This document shows positions 26,595 through 35,719 of a stretch of 64,000 nucleotides of DNA, piece after piece (positions within the stretch are counted from its first letter, which is position 1; each line of letters opens with the position of its first letter). The notes beneath the pieces were generated by a model that made no database searches, was not told the DNA's origin, and worked only from the letters and a program-made list of their open reading frames with translations. The stretch is from contig NZ_JAUORV010000002.1 of assembly GCF_030548205.1 (NCBI RefSeq), positions 329,554 to 393,553 of the forward strand. Direction: 5' to 3'. Source of the stretch: Aliiglaciecola sp. 3_MG-2023. GTDB taxonomy: Bacteria > Pseudomonadota > Gammaproteobacteria > Enterobacterales > Alteromonadaceae. A program made the position numbers and the translations under genes.

Positions 26595-28121
26595 ATGAAT
26601 GAACGGTTTTTATTTGCAGAAGATCTACCTGAAGAAAAAGAAACCCTAAATAACAAATGGAATATCCTAGTTATTGATGATGAACCCGAAGTTCATAATA
26701 TTACCCGGATAGTTCTCAATGATTTGATCTTTGATAATGGTAGATTAACGTTATACAGCGCTTATTCTGCAGCCGAAGCAAAAGAGCTGATCTTAAATAG
26801 CTCTGAAGGCTTTGCCGTTGCCATTGTTGATGTGGTTATGGAAACGGTTCATGCGGGTTTAGATTTCGTTAAATGGGTCAGAGAAGTACAAAACGACCAT
26901 AAAATACGGCTGTTTTTGCGCACAGGACAGCCAGGAGAAGCCCCCGAAGAAAGCGTGATCCGTGATTACGACATTAATGATTATAAAAACAAGACAGAAT
27001 TAACAGCCCTTAGATTAAAAACGTCAGTGTACTCTGCATTACGCAGTTATAGGGATATATTAATCATTGAAAAACATAGAGTTGGCCTTGAGAAAATCAT
27101 AGCAGCCTCTTCCGAGTTTATTGAATGTGAAACCCTCCCCCAATTTGGCTCTGCAATCTTGAAGCAAGTCGCCCTAGTATTAGGTATTAATGAAGAAACT
27201 GTCATTTGTTGCGCAGTATCAAAAGATGCCAGTAACCATTTCAGTGACGTACACATACTCGCCATGAACCAAGCTCAATCTGATACTTCCTCGCCCTTAA
27301 ATAAAGAGATTGAGGGACGTATCAAACGCGCCCTGGCCCTCAAGCAATCCATTTATGAAGAAGACTATTTCATTGGATATTTTACCACCAAACAGCATAC
27401 CGAAAATGTACTTTACGTGGCTCAGAGTAAACAACTAGAGCCCATGCAACATAGCTTGTTGGAATTTTTTGCCAACAATATCGCCGTCATTCATGAGAAT
27501 TTGAAGCTGCTTGATGTTATCAAAGAGTCTCAAAAGGAATTGTCTTATATTATTGGTGAAGCCGTTGAAATGCGAAGTAAAGAAACAGGTAGTCACGTTA
27601 AACGAGTCGCACAAACCAGTTTTATGCTCGCCAAACTCTACGGATTAAATGATTTCGAGTCCGAAATGATTAAACTGGCATCCCCTCTTCATGATGTAGG
27701 CAAAGTAGGTATTCCCGATTACGTGTTAAATAAACCTGACAAACTCAGTCAAGATGAATGGAAAGTCATGCAAACCCATGCGCAAATCGGCTATGAAATG
27801 CTTACCAGAACGGATAACCCCATTCTGCAGTTAGGTGCAACCATAGCCAGACAGCACCACGAAAAATGGGATGGTACGGGTTACCCTCAAGGTCTTAAAG
27901 GGGAAGAAATCCATATAGCCGGTCGCATTTCCGCACTGATGGATGTATTTGATGCACTAGGCAGTAAGCGTTGTTATAAAGATCCTTGGGGACATCAGCA
28001 AGTGATCGATTTTATTCAGGGGCAACGAGGTGAAGCATTCGAACCTAAATTGGTCGATTTACTACTCAGTAATATTAGTGAGTTTAATCAAGTTAGAGAA
28101 CAATTCCCGGATAGCATTTAG
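26595..28121 (+). CDS. Response regulator with DUF3369 and HD-GYP c-di-GMP phosphodiesterase domain
   Basis: This 508-residue protein has a receiver domain at about 20-150 (ILVIDDEPEVHNITRIVL, phospho-Asp in AIVDVVME). A middle DUF3369-type sensory domain (about 165-300) is followed by an HD-GYP domain (about 310-500) with intact metal-binding and signature motifs: SHVKRVAQ, LHDVGKVGIPDYVLNKP, HHEKWDGTGYPQGLKGEEI and ISALMDVFDALGSKRCYKDPW. It is predicted to hydrolyse c-di-GMP to GMP under phosphorelay control. It follows the CHAT gene on the same strand after 115 bases, so it may be independently transcribed. Confidence 0.95.
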   Translation: MNERFLFAEDLPEEKETLNNKWNILVIDDEPEVHNITRIVLNDLIFDNGRLTLYSAYSAAEAKELILNSSEGFAVAIVDVVMETVHAGLDFVKWVREVQNDHKIRLFLRTGQPGEAPEESVIRDYDINDYKNKTELTALRLKTSVYSALRSYRDILIIEKHRVGLEKIIAASSEFIECETLPQFGSAILKQVALVLGINEETVICCAVSKDASNHFSDVHILAMNQAQSDTSSPLNKEIEGRIKRALALKQSIYEEDYFIGYFTTKQHTENVLYVAQSKQLEPMQHSLLEFFANNIAVIHENLKLLDVIKESQKELSYIIGEAVEMRSKETGSHVKRVAQTSFMLAKLYGLNDFESEMIKLASPLHDVGKVGIPDYVLNKPDKLSQDEWKVMQTHAQIGYEMLTRTDNPILQLGATIARQHHEKWDGTGYPQGLKGEEIHIAGRISALMDVFDALGSKRCYKDPWGHQQVIDFIQGQRGEAFEPKLVDLLLSNISEFNQVREQFPDSI

Positions 28122-28233
28122 TAAGTTGTTTACTCTAGTATTCAAGGTATTTTATCACCCCTTGATAATCTGAATGTTGCGACAGCCAGCAACCTCTAAG
28201 CACAAAGCATATCTTGTTGCCAACAGTAAACAT

Positions 28234-28263
28234 AAAAAACGCATTCCTAGGAATGCGTTTTTT
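28234..28263. terminator. Bidirectional perfect-palindrome terminator
   Basis: AAAAAACGCATTCC / GGAATGCGTTTTTT separates the convergent HD-GYP gene and hslU and should terminate both. Confidence 0.9.
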
Positions 28264-28285
28264 AATCTCAAAATAAGCGCTGAAT

Positions 28286-29614
28286 TTATAGAATAAAGCG
28301 GCTTAAATCTTCATTATCGACAAACTTATCAAGATGCTCATTCACATACTGTGCATCCACAGATACCGACTCATCTTGCATTTCAGAAGCATCAAAAGAA
28401 ATATCTTCCATCAGACGCTCCATCACAGTATGCAGGCGTCGCGCCCCGATATTTTCGGTTCGTTCATTAACCTGCCAAGCTGCTTCAGCAATGCGTCGGA
28501 TGCCATCTTCAGTGAAACTGACGTTCACACCTTCTGTTGCCATAAGCGCGCTATATTGCTCAGTTAATGACGCATTGGGTTCAGTCAATATACGCACAAA
28601 ATCTTCCACACTCAGGGCAGAGAGCTCAACTCGGATGGGTAAACGACCTTGTAATTCAGGAATGAGATCTGACGGTTTGCTCATCTGAAAAGCGCCTGAT
28701 GCGACAAACAAGATATGGTCAGTCTTAATCATTCCATGTTTAGTCGAGACCGTAGAACCTTCAACTAAAGGCAGTAAATCGCGCTGAACTCCTTCACGGG
28801 AAACATCAGCACTACCAGTGCCTTCACGTTTACAAATTTTGTCTATTTCATCAATAAAGACGATGCCATTCTGCTCAGCATTAAAGAGTGCTTTTTCTTT
28901 CAGTTCTTCTTGATTCACTAATCGAGCGGCTTCCTCTTCTACAAGTAGTTTGAATGCTTCTTTAATTTTCAGTTTCTTTTTCTTTTTTTGCGAACCGGAT
29001 AAATTCTGAAACATCCCTTGAAGTTGATTGGTCATCTCTTCCATGCCTGGAGGAGCCATGATTTCCACCCCCACTTGAGGCAGGGCAACGTCAATTTCGA
29101 TTTCTTTATCATCCAGCTGACCTTCACGTAATTTTTTACGGAAAGTTTGACGAGTGCCTTTATCTTCAACTTTTTCTTTTTCACCCCAGGCATTTTCTGG
29201 CGGCGGTAAAAGTGCATCAAGAATACGGTCTTCAGCGGCTTCTTCAGCTCGATATTTCACTTTTTCAGTTTCTTGTTCTTTGGTCATTTTAATAGAGATA
29301 TCCGCCAGGTCGCGAATAATACTCTCTACTTCTTTACCAACATATCCCACTTCAGTAAATTTCGTTGCTTCAACTTTAATAAAAGGCGCATTTGCCAGCT
29401 TCGCTAATCGACGGGCTATTTCCGTTTTCCCCACACCAGTGGGACCGATCATTAAGATATTCTTTGGTGTGACTTCTTGACGTAATTCAGCGTCTAATTG
29501 CATACGACGCCAGCGATTACGCAAGGCAATTGACACTGCTCTTTTGGCATCTTGTTGACCAATAATGTGACTGTCCAACTCGTGGACAATTTCTCTTGGA
29601 GTCATCTCAGACAT
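28286..29614 (-). CDS. hslU: ATP-dependent protease ATPase subunit HslU
   Basis: This 442-residue AAA+ unfoldase is at the usual length. It has Walker [41 protein letters not shown] with the GYVG pore loop, a large I domain with [12 protein letters not shown], Walker [12 protein letters not shown] and sensor/box [11 protein letters not shown]. The C-terminal tail EDLSRFIL inserts into HslV. It forms the HslUV heat-shock protease with the gene product 53 bases upstream, driven by the sigma-32-type promoter in front of hslV. Confidence 0.99.
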   Translation of the reverse strand: MSEMTPREIVHELDSHIIGQQDAKRAVSIALRNRWRRMQLDAELRQEVTPKNILMIGPTGVGKTEIARRLAKLANAPFIKVEATKFTEVGYVGKEVESIIRDLADISIKMTKEQETEKVKYRAEEAAEDRILDALLPPPENAWGEKEKVEDKGTRQTFRKKLREGQLDDKEIEIDVALPQVGVEIMAPPGMEEMTNQLQGMFQNLSGSQKKKKKLKIKEAFKLLVEEEAARLVNQEELKEKALFNAEQNGIVFIDEIDKICKREGTGSADVSREGVQRDLLPLVEGSTVSTKHGMIKTDHILFVASGAFQMSKPSDLIPELQGRLPIRVELSALSVEDFVRILTEPNASLTEQYSALMATEGVNVSFTEDGIRRIAEAAWQVNERTENIGARRLHTVMERLMEDISFDASEMQDESVSVDAQYVNEHLDKFVDNEDLSRFIL

Positions 29615-29667
29615 AAAAAACCTTTAAAATGTGTCGCACTGAAGCAATTTAATCAGTGCTATTAAAA

Positions 29668-30192
29668 TTAGTAATCTAACGTTTCTATAGTTTGGCTGTG
29701 GTTGGTAAAGACACAGATATCACCGGCGATCGTCAGGCTTTTTTCAGCAATTTCTTTGGCACTTAGATCTGTATTTGCTAATAGTGCAGTCGCGGCAGAT
29801 TGAGCATAGGGCCCCCCGGATCCAATAGCGATAAGATCCTGCTCTGGCTGAACAACATCACCATTACCGGTGATAATAAAAGAAGCCGTATGGTCGGCCA
29901 CCGCCAGCAGCGCTTCTAACTTACGCAGCATCCTATCTGTGCGCCAATCCTTCGCCAACTCTACGGCAGCTTTAGTTAAATGCCCCTGATGCATCTCCAA
30001 TTTGCTTTCAAAACGTTCGAAAAGGGTAAAAGCGTCTGCAGTGCCTCCTGCAAAACCCGCGATGACTTTATCGTTGTAGAGTCTGCGCACTTTTCGTGCA
30101 TTCCCTTTCATTACAGTGTTTCCTAACGAAACCTGACCGTCACCGGCGATGACGACTTGATTATTACGGCGTACGGATACTATGGTAGTCAC
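29668..30192 (-). CDS. hslV: ATP-dependent protease proteolytic subunit HslV
   Basis: This 174-residue N-terminal-nucleophile hydrolase begins [40 protein letters not shown]. Removal of Met exposes the catalytic Thr2, and Lys33 equivalents are present. The core [17 protein letters not shown] and [16 protein letters not shown] are typical. It assembles as a double hexamer capped by HslU. It is first in the hslV-hslU operon; a near-consensus heat-shock promoter lies 65-92 bases upstream of the start. Confidence 0.99.
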   Translation of the reverse strand: MTTIVSVRRNNQVVIAGDGQVSLGNTVMKGNARKVRRLYNDKVIAGFAGGTADAFTLFERFESKLEMHQGHLTKAAVELAKDWRTDRMLRKLEALLAVADHTASFIITGNGDVVQPEQDLIAIGSGGPYAQSAATALLANTDLSAKEIAEKSLTIAGDICVFTNHSQTIETLDY

Positions 30193-30256
30193 GTCTGCTC
30201 CTTGTTTGGCTCAACTTTCGACTCACTTCATATGCGAGTCACGATTCATGCAGTAT

Positions 30257-30284
30257 ATGTGGGGAGCGGTAAGGAATTTTCAAG
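30257..30284 (-). promoter_or_regulatory. Sigma-32 (heat-shock) promoter of hslVU
   Basis: On the minus strand CTTGAAA (30284-30278) is followed after 13 bases by CCCCACAT (30264-30257). The -35 is a perfect match and the -10 differs at one position from the RpoH consensus CTTGAAA / CCCCATNT. The rpoH gene itself is in this window at 44503. Confidence 0.88.
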
Positions 30285-30352
30285 CGCTAAGGTCTAAGTA
30301 TCTTAAAAAATGAAGGCGATATAGGTGGATTAGACTCGAATTTCTCTTTTTA

Positions 30353-30759
30353 GGCCTAACGACCATGCTACAGGGGGGTTATAAATCCACGGGGGGAATC
30401 TTGTAGGCAGGTGCTTTAGCCCCGCGAAAAAATCCATGGAATGTTAAACCTGTAGGCGGTGGCTTTAGCCCCGCGGCAATCATTGCCGTGAAAAATCCCA
30501 TGGCCTGAAATCCATGGCCTGAAATCCATGGCCTAAAGACCATGCTACAGGGGGTTATCAATCCACGGGGGAATCTTGTAGGCGGGTGCTTTAGCCCCGC
30601 GGCAATCATTACCGTGAAAAATCCATGGCCTAAAGACCATGCTACAGGGGGGTTATAAATCCACGGGGGAATCCTGTAGGCGGGTGCTTTAGCCCCGCGG
30701 CAATCATTGCCGTGAAAAATCCCATGGCCCAACATCCCATGGCCTAAAGACCATGCTAC
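30353..30759. repeat. REP/BIME-like array of GTAG-headed palindromes (left array)
   Basis: The array fills most of the gap between ftsN and hslV. Two imperfect palindromes alternate in opposite orientation. Type A, on the minus strand, is GTAG followed by CATGGTCTTTAGGCCATG, at 30527-30548, 30624-30645 and 30738-30759, with a truncated copy near 30353-30371. Type B, on the plus strand, is GTAG followed by GCGGGTGCTTTAGCCCCGC, at 30403-30425, 30452-30474 (variant), 30578-30600 and 30676-30698. The repeat period is about 97-98 bp. Additional short palindromes (CGGCAATCATTGCCG) lie between. The same two modules make up the array at 63641-64000. Confidence 0.9.
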
Positions 30760-30775
30760 AAATATGTTGATGAGT

Positions 30776-31369
30776 TTAAAGATCCCAATACCAAATTTGG
30801 CAAGATCCAATGCCGATGCGTTGGATAACATGTCGGTCGGTCTCAGCATCTCGTTTATAATCATAAGGACCCAGAATGACGCGATACCATAGACCACTTT
30901 TTCCTTCACTGGCTTTCACCAAAGATTCTAACCCTTGCAAAGCAAGCTGGGCACGCATTTTCTCGGCTTGTTGCTTTTGCCTAAATGAACCACATTGCAT
31001 CAAATATGGGCGTGCTGACTTCTCTTGTTCTTTGCGATCTATCTCTACGCTACCGTGTTCCAGTTCTTCTGGATAGATATATTCCTCTTCTGGCATTTCA
31101 GGCAAGTCATCCTGCTCTTTGGTTTTTTCTTCTAGCTTTTGCGTCTGAGCTTTGTTTTGAGGATCTTTTGAAGATGCTTGCTGAATTTCAGTTTTAGGAT
31201 CATCTTCTGAATTAGTTGGATGACTTATAGCCCATAAAAAATAAGCGAAACCACCCACAAGAATGACGGTAATGAAAAGCGGAAACCAAGGACGTTTTGG
31301 CTTTTCTACTTTTTTGGTGGGTTTCTTTTTAGGTGCTTGACCTCGTTTTACAAAATCTTTGTGTGCCAT
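30776..31369 (-). CDS. ftsN: Cell division protein FtsN (SPOR domain)
   Basis: This 197-residue protein has a basic cytoplasmic N-terminus (MAHKDFVKRGQAPKKKP) and one membrane helix (about 31-48, LFITVILVGGFAYFLWAI). A charged periplasmic linker leads to a C-terminal SPOR domain (about 120-195, ARPYLMQCGSFRQKQQAEKMRAQLALQG ... WYRVILGPYDYKRDAE) that binds denuded septal glycan. The order priA-ftsN-hslV-hslU is the classical gammaproteobacterial one. The stop lies about 17 bases from the REP array. Confidence 0.95.
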   Translation of the reverse strand: MAHKDFVKRGQAPKKKPTKKVEKPKRPWFPLFITVILVGGFAYFLWAISHPTNSEDDPKTEIQQASSKDPQNKAQTQKLEEKTKEQDDLPEMPEEEYIYPEELEHGSVEIDRKEQEKSARPYLMQCGSFRQKQQAEKMRAQLALQGLESLVKASEGKSGLWYRVILGPYDYKRDAETDRHVIQRIGIGSCQIWYWDL

Positions 31370-31522
31370 ATTTTTAATTATTTTTATTAATGAGAGTCTG
31401 ATTTCTAAGGTATTGAACTAATGAAAATGCAATTGAAATAGTTGAATTGGAATACCCAGTAGATGCATTTTACTTCTGAGTGAAGGCAAATAGTATCGTG
31501 AACCGCGTGATAAAACCAATAT

Positions 31523-33697
31523 TTATATGAAATCTTGTGGATCTATATCAATTGACCAGCGAACTTTTCGAGCCGCCGGCAATGCTTCAATTTCAGCTGC
31601 AAAATGACCAATAATCTGGTTGAGTACAGCGCGACTTTGACTCTGCATTAACAGTTGCATTCGATACTTACCTTGACGTTTTTCCATAATAGCTGGAATA
31701 GGCCCAACCAGACGAACCTGCGGATGTTGCATCATCTGCGATACTTGCGATAGAAACTCAAACCCATCCTGGGCTTTTAAAGACTCAGTTCTAAACAACC
31801 CATGAAAACTAAACGGCGGTAGATTTGCTAACTTTCTTTCGCTGAGTGCAAACCGGGCAAAATGCCCATAGCCGTTATGAATTAAATCTTGTAAAAGTGG
31901 GTGTCCAGGTTGATGAGTTTGCAACCACATTTCTCCAGGTTTTTCTGCTCTGCCTGCTCTACCCGACAATTGCGTGATCAGCTGAGCAAGATGCTCTGAG
32001 GCTCGAAAATCTGCGCTAAAAAGAGCACCGTCAGCGTCTAGTATCACCACTAAAGTTACATTCGGAAAATGGTGGCCTTTAGATAAAATTTGGGTACCAA
32101 TCAAAATCTGGTGCGCACCGCGATTAATTTCGGTTAGTAAATTATCTAACTTGGCTTTCCCTCTCACACTGTCGCTGTCAATGCGAACCGAACTGTATTG
32201 GGGAAATTGTTGCTGCAAATACATGGTTAGTTGTTCTGTCCCCACTCCCTGGGTGATTAATTCTTGATGGCCACATTCTTTACATTGCTTGGGTAACGAT
32301 TTAGCCGCGCCACAATGGTGGCATTGCATCTTGTATAATGCTTTATGCACTGTGTAGGGTTTATTACATCGACGACATTCCTCTACATGACCGCATTGGT
32401 GACACAATAACGCTGGTGCAAATCCTCTGCGATTTACAAACAACATCACTTGATTACCCGCTTTTAGGTGCTGTTCAATACGTGTCAACATACCTGCAGC
32501 AAGACCAGCAGTTAGGGGTTGGTTAGTAATGTCTAATACATTCTGTTTTGCCGGAAGTGCATTTCCCGCTCTTTGATGGAGCTGTAATAACTGGTAACGT
32601 CCAGATAATGCATTGTTTAGAGACTCGAGGCTAGGCGTTGCAGAACCGAGTATAAGCGGGATCTGATGTTCTTTAGCACGAATTACAGCTAAATCACGAG
32701 CACTGTATTTCAGGCCATCCTGTTGTTTATAGGACGCATCATGTTCTTCATCAACAATTAGCATACCAGGACGGGCCATAGGTGTGAAAATAGACGAACG
32801 CGTGCCTATGATGATGCCTAATTTGCCTGAGCGGCTTTTTTGCCAAACCACTAAACGTTCGTTGTCAGTAAGATTGGAATGTAGAATGCCCACTTCAATC
32901 TCAAAACGCTTTTCAAAACGCTTTACGGTTTGCGGTGTTAAACCAATTTCAGGAACCAGTATTAAGACTTGCCGCTGTTTCTTAAGGACTTCTTCAATAC
33001 TTTGTAAGTACACTTCCGTTTTACCACTGCCGGTAATCCCCTCCAATAAAAAGCATGTGTAACGAGATAACGATTGACTGATAGCAGTTATAGCTAAGGC
33101 TTGCTCAACATTAGGCTGAGGTTTTGAAATAGTTGCTGGGAGAATGAATTCTGCAGTCTCGCTTTGAGGATCTACAGAGTCTAATTTGGCGATATTCTTT
33201 TCAACCAACCCTTTGATCACGCCATCGGTGTATGTCTGTCGAATAGAACTTACCGCGATCGGATGCTCAAGTAGTTCAGTGTATAACTCTCGTTGTTTTT
33301 TAGCGCGATTAAGCTGTTCAGGAATTTCATCCTGATTAGCAACAATTAAACTTAGAACTTGGATAGGCTTTGGCTTGTCAGACTCGCCTTTGCGCAGTGC
33401 CACAGGCAAAACGGTGTGCATCACTTCACCAATGGGGTGATGATAATAACTAGCTAACCAATTAGATAAGGATAATAGGCTTTTGTCGATAACCGGTTGC
33501 TGGTCAAGAACCTGGCTAATGGGCTTCAATTTGTCTAAAAATGGTGAGTCATCTGTTGTAGAGATAACAATACCAATGAGTTCTCTTGGACCAAATGGCA
33601 CTCGAACACGACACCCGGGCAGTAAACCACTCTGTTCACACAAATAATCGAATAATTGTCGCTTGGGCAATGGCAGGGCAACTTGATAAATGGGCAT
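31523..33697 (-). CDS. priA: Primosomal replication restart helicase PriA
   Basis: This 724-residue superfamily 2 helicase has Walker A GITGSGKTEVYLQSIEEVL, the DEEHD motif, GTRSSIF and SATPSLESL. The zinc module has paired cysteines (CHQCGHVEECRRCN ... CHHCGAAK ... CKECGH), and the last helicase motifs are GTQILSKGHHFPNVTLV and QLSGRAGRAEKPG. The N-terminal 3'-DNA-binding domain (PIYQVALPLPKRQLFDYL) is present. It reloads the replisome at collapsed forks. It is divergent from rpmE across a 203-base gap. Confidence 0.99.
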   Translation of the reverse strand: MPIYQVALPLPKRQLFDYLCEQSGLLPGCRVRVPFGPRELIGIVISTTDDSPFLDKLKPISQVLDQQPVIDKSLLSLSNWLASYYHHPIGEVMHTVLPVALRKGESDKPKPIQVLSLIVANQDEIPEQLNRAKKQRELYTELLEHPIAVSSIRQTYTDGVIKGLVEKNIAKLDSVDPQSETAEFILPATISKPQPNVEQALAITAISQSLSRYTCFLLEGITGSGKTEVYLQSIEEVLKKQRQVLILVPEIGLTPQTVKRFEKRFEIEVGILHSNLTDNERLVVWQKSRSGKLGIIIGTRSSIFTPMARPGMLIVDEEHDASYKQQDGLKYSARDLAVIRAKEHQIPLILGSATPSLESLNNALSGRYQLLQLHQRAGNALPAKQNVLDITNQPLTAGLAAGMLTRIEQHLKAGNQVMLFVNRRGFAPALLCHQCGHVEECRRCNKPYTVHKALYKMQCHHCGAAKSLPKQCKECGHQELITQGVGTEQLTMYLQQQFPQYSSVRIDSDSVRGKAKLDNLLTEINRGAHQILIGTQILSKGHHFPNVTLVVILDADGALFSADFRASEHLAQLITQLSGRAGRAEKPGEMWLQTHQPGHPLLQDLIHNGYGHFARFALSERKLANLPPFSFHGLFRTESLKAQDGFEFLSQVSQMMQHPQVRLVGPIPAIMEKRQGKYRMQLLMQSQSRAVLNQIIGHFAAEIEALPAARKVRWSIDIDPQDFI

Positions 33698-33773
33698 GGG
33701 CGAAATTCGATTATCCTAGACGGTTTAGTGCCATCAAAGACACTATATGGTTAACAAACAGTCAAAAAACAAC

Positions 33774-33802
33774 TTGATCAATACAGTCCTTTACATTAAT
33801 AT
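33774..33802 (+). promoter_or_regulatory. Sigma-70 promoter of rpmE
   Basis: TTGATC (33774-33779) and TAATAT (33797-33802) are separated by 17 bases, about 100 bases upstream of the rpmE ATG. A GCGGC-AA-GCCGC inverted repeat at 33815-33826 falls near the predicted mRNA 5' end and could serve in autogenous control, as reported for L31 in E. coli. Confidence 0.65.
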
Positions 33803-33900
33803 GCGCGCCTCTTTGCGGCAAGCCGCTATTTAATTTAATTTGCGTATGGTGTGCAACTTCGGGTTGTATAGCGATACGGCCCAGAAATGAGGTAATCCAT

Positions 33901-34113
33901 ATGAAACAAGATATTCATCCAGAATACACTGAAATGACTGCAACTTGCTCTTGTGGCAACAAAATTGTTGTTCGTTCAACCCTTGGAAGAGACATGAACC
34001 TAGACGTATGTTCAGCATGTCACCCATTCTACACTGGTAAGCAACGTAACGTTGACACTGGTGGCCGTGTTGATAAGTTCAAGAAACGTTTCGGTGCATT
34101 GGGCAAAAAATAA
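33901..34113 (+). CDS. rpmE: 50S ribosomal protein L31 (zinc-binding form)
   Basis: This 70-residue protein begins [48 protein letters not shown]. The Cys-x-Cys and Cys-x-x-Cys ligands identify the zinc-containing RpmE rather than the zinc-free paralogue. Its genomic position, divergent from priA, is conserved. A strong terminator follows 20 bases after the stop. Confidence 0.99.
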   Translation: MKQDIHPEYTEMTATCSCGNKIVVRSTLGRDMNLDVCSACHPFYTGKQRNVDTGGRVDKFKKRFGALGKK

Positions 34114-34133
34114 GCCTAACTGCTACGACTTCG

Positions 34134-34159
34134 AAAAGGCGCTTCAAGCGCCTTTTTTT
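34134..34159 (+). terminator. Rho-independent terminator of rpmE
   Basis: A GGCGC-TTCAA-GCGCC hairpin preceded by AAAA is followed by seven T. Confidence 0.92.
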
Positions 34160-34189
34160 GTGCCTATTAGGTTTAGTCCAAAGGCAAGG

Positions 34190-35305
34190 TTATTGGGCAA
34201 TTACATCATGAATATGTTTGAGTGATGGCAACTTTCTCTCTGATTGATAGAATAAACGATTTAATCGTCCCAACAAATTAATAGAGCGAGTCGGATCTTT
34301 CGGCTTGCGGCGATGTGAGCTTGCTGTTTGTAAAAACTCCCAAGGTTTTAAATTCATGCTAGCTATCTGCTCAGAAGTAATTCCCTGAGCATGAATGGCA
34401 GATAAAATACGTTCTGTTTTACTCTCTTGTATTGGAATTATCTGTTTGGTGTAAACCTGAGCAAGGGGATCGCCAATTGCTGAAAGTGTATTATTAATAG
34501 CCTGCCAGACTGAATCATGCTCAAAGGGATGATTATGGGGTGCATAGTAGCCCATTATTTCCCATTCCAATTCAACATTGCTGATGGCTATTGAGCTTTG
34601 CAACTCTTGAGAAAAAGACAAATCTGGTCGGGCACCAATGTTGTACACATCAACAGAAAAACCTAAACAGATCACTAAATCACCAGTGACCTTAGGGTCA
34701 TGATATAAGGCTTCAAATGCTGCCCGCTTTACCCCCATCCAGCCATGTACCATAGGTGTTTGGGTAGCAAAATCACGCACATCATCAGGTAAATCTTCGC
34801 CATACTTTTCAATATATAAAGGAAGTGGATCTTGCTGAAGCTGATCGTCTGGCACCCATATTTCATATTCCTGACGATTATCTCCTTTACCACGACTTTT
34901 GATCCCATAGGACAAATTTGTTGGTCGACAAATATTACGATCTTCGCCCACACGGTGAAAATATTCTGAACGGAAACGTTTAATAAAAGGGGCATCTAAG
35001 CCCGCAAGAGCAGCGGTGGGATAACGAAAGCCTAAATCGCTTTTTGCCACTAAAGAGAGACCAGGTAATACCTTGGTCAGAACCGATTTAACCCCCTTTA
35101 GAATGGCCAAATTAGGCAAAACGATGCTACGTTCAGGCTCGATACATTGCCGTTGCCCATCAGAACTCATAAATTTAGGCGTTTTATGATAATCATATTC
35201 AGCAAAACCAAGTTCAGCAGCATGGGCATTTCTAATCAGCGCTAAATCGGTGAATAACGCATCATGGTTTTTTATGTGTTTGATTAACGGTCGGTTATCA
35301 GTCAT
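34190..35305 (-). CDS. Conserved-looking 371-residue protein of unknown function
   Basis: This is a soluble protein with no signal peptide or membrane helix. Noticeable segments are RPLIKHIKNHDALFTDLALIRNAHAAELGFAEYDYH at the N-terminus, GFRYPTAALAGLDAPFIKRFRSEYFHRVGEDRNICRPTNLSYG in the middle, and a basic C-terminus (SSHRRKPKDPTRSINLLGRLNRLFYQSERKLPSLKHIHDVI). I do not recognise a family. It is convergent with rpmE and divergent from the malic enzyme gene, so it is a single transcription unit. Codon use and base composition look like the neighbours, giving no sign of recent transfer. Confidence 0.75.
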   Translation of the reverse strand: MTDNRPLIKHIKNHDALFTDLALIRNAHAAELGFAEYDYHKTPKFMSSDGQRQCIEPERSIVLPNLAILKGVKSVLTKVLPGLSLVAKSDLGFRYPTAALAGLDAPFIKRFRSEYFHRVGEDRNICRPTNLSYGIKSRGKGDNRQEYEIWVPDDQLQQDPLPLYIEKYGEDLPDDVRDFATQTPMVHGWMGVKRAAFEALYHDPKVTGDLVICLGFSVDVYNIGARPDLSFSQELQSSIAISNVELEWEIMGYYAPHNHPFEHDSVWQAINNTLSAIGDPLAQVYTKQIIPIQESKTERILSAIHAQGITSEQIASMNLKPWEFLQTASSHRRKPKDPTRSINLLGRLNRLFYQSERKLPSLKHIHDVIAQ

Positions 35306-35719
35306 AGGCTAAGGAAAATTAGATTAGTATTATGTTGCGTATGGTAATCACGTTATAAAGGGATATGGGTTCTAACACAAGTGAAAGATTTGAAGTATGA
35401 CCTAATGAAACGATATATAAACAACTCAAACTTTTATAGCATAAAAGGATAGAATATGAGTCTGAATGTGCTTAGTTGCAAACTCATACCAGAAATCATG
35501 AATAGTATTCATAATCTCATCTGATATGTGCTTTGGTTTGAGCTATGCTACATTCCATTAACAGGTGAAAGCCGCTTTGCCATATCTTTAAAGATATACA
35601 ACAGCGTTAAAATTAAAATAATAAGCTGATACCAATTAATTACCCTTAACCAAACATGCCACTAATGACTGATATAACAATAAGTGGATGTACCCTACAA
35701 AGTAAGGACCTAGACAGTT
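35306..35719. other. Intergenic region between unknown gene and malic enzyme gene
   Basis: These 414 bases hold the divergent promoters. I see a 16-bp perfect palindrome ATATCTTTAAAGATAT at 35582-35597 and a 15-bp inverted repeat ATGAATAGTATTCAT at 35498-35512, both possible regulator sites. A 22-codon ATG frame at 35457-35525 is preceded by AAAGGAT, but nothing else supports its being a gene. Confidence 0.5.

Noticed and set aside
30353..30759. Possible CRISPR array
   Set aside because: The repeats are palindromic, occur in both orientations and are separated by related rather than unique sequence; there are no cas genes.
30379..30909. Open frame of 176 codons on the minus strand across the repeats
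   Set aside because: It is a translation of the REP units (repeating Gly-His-Gly-Phe patterns) and overlaps the end of ftsN; the reading frame is a by-product of the repeats.
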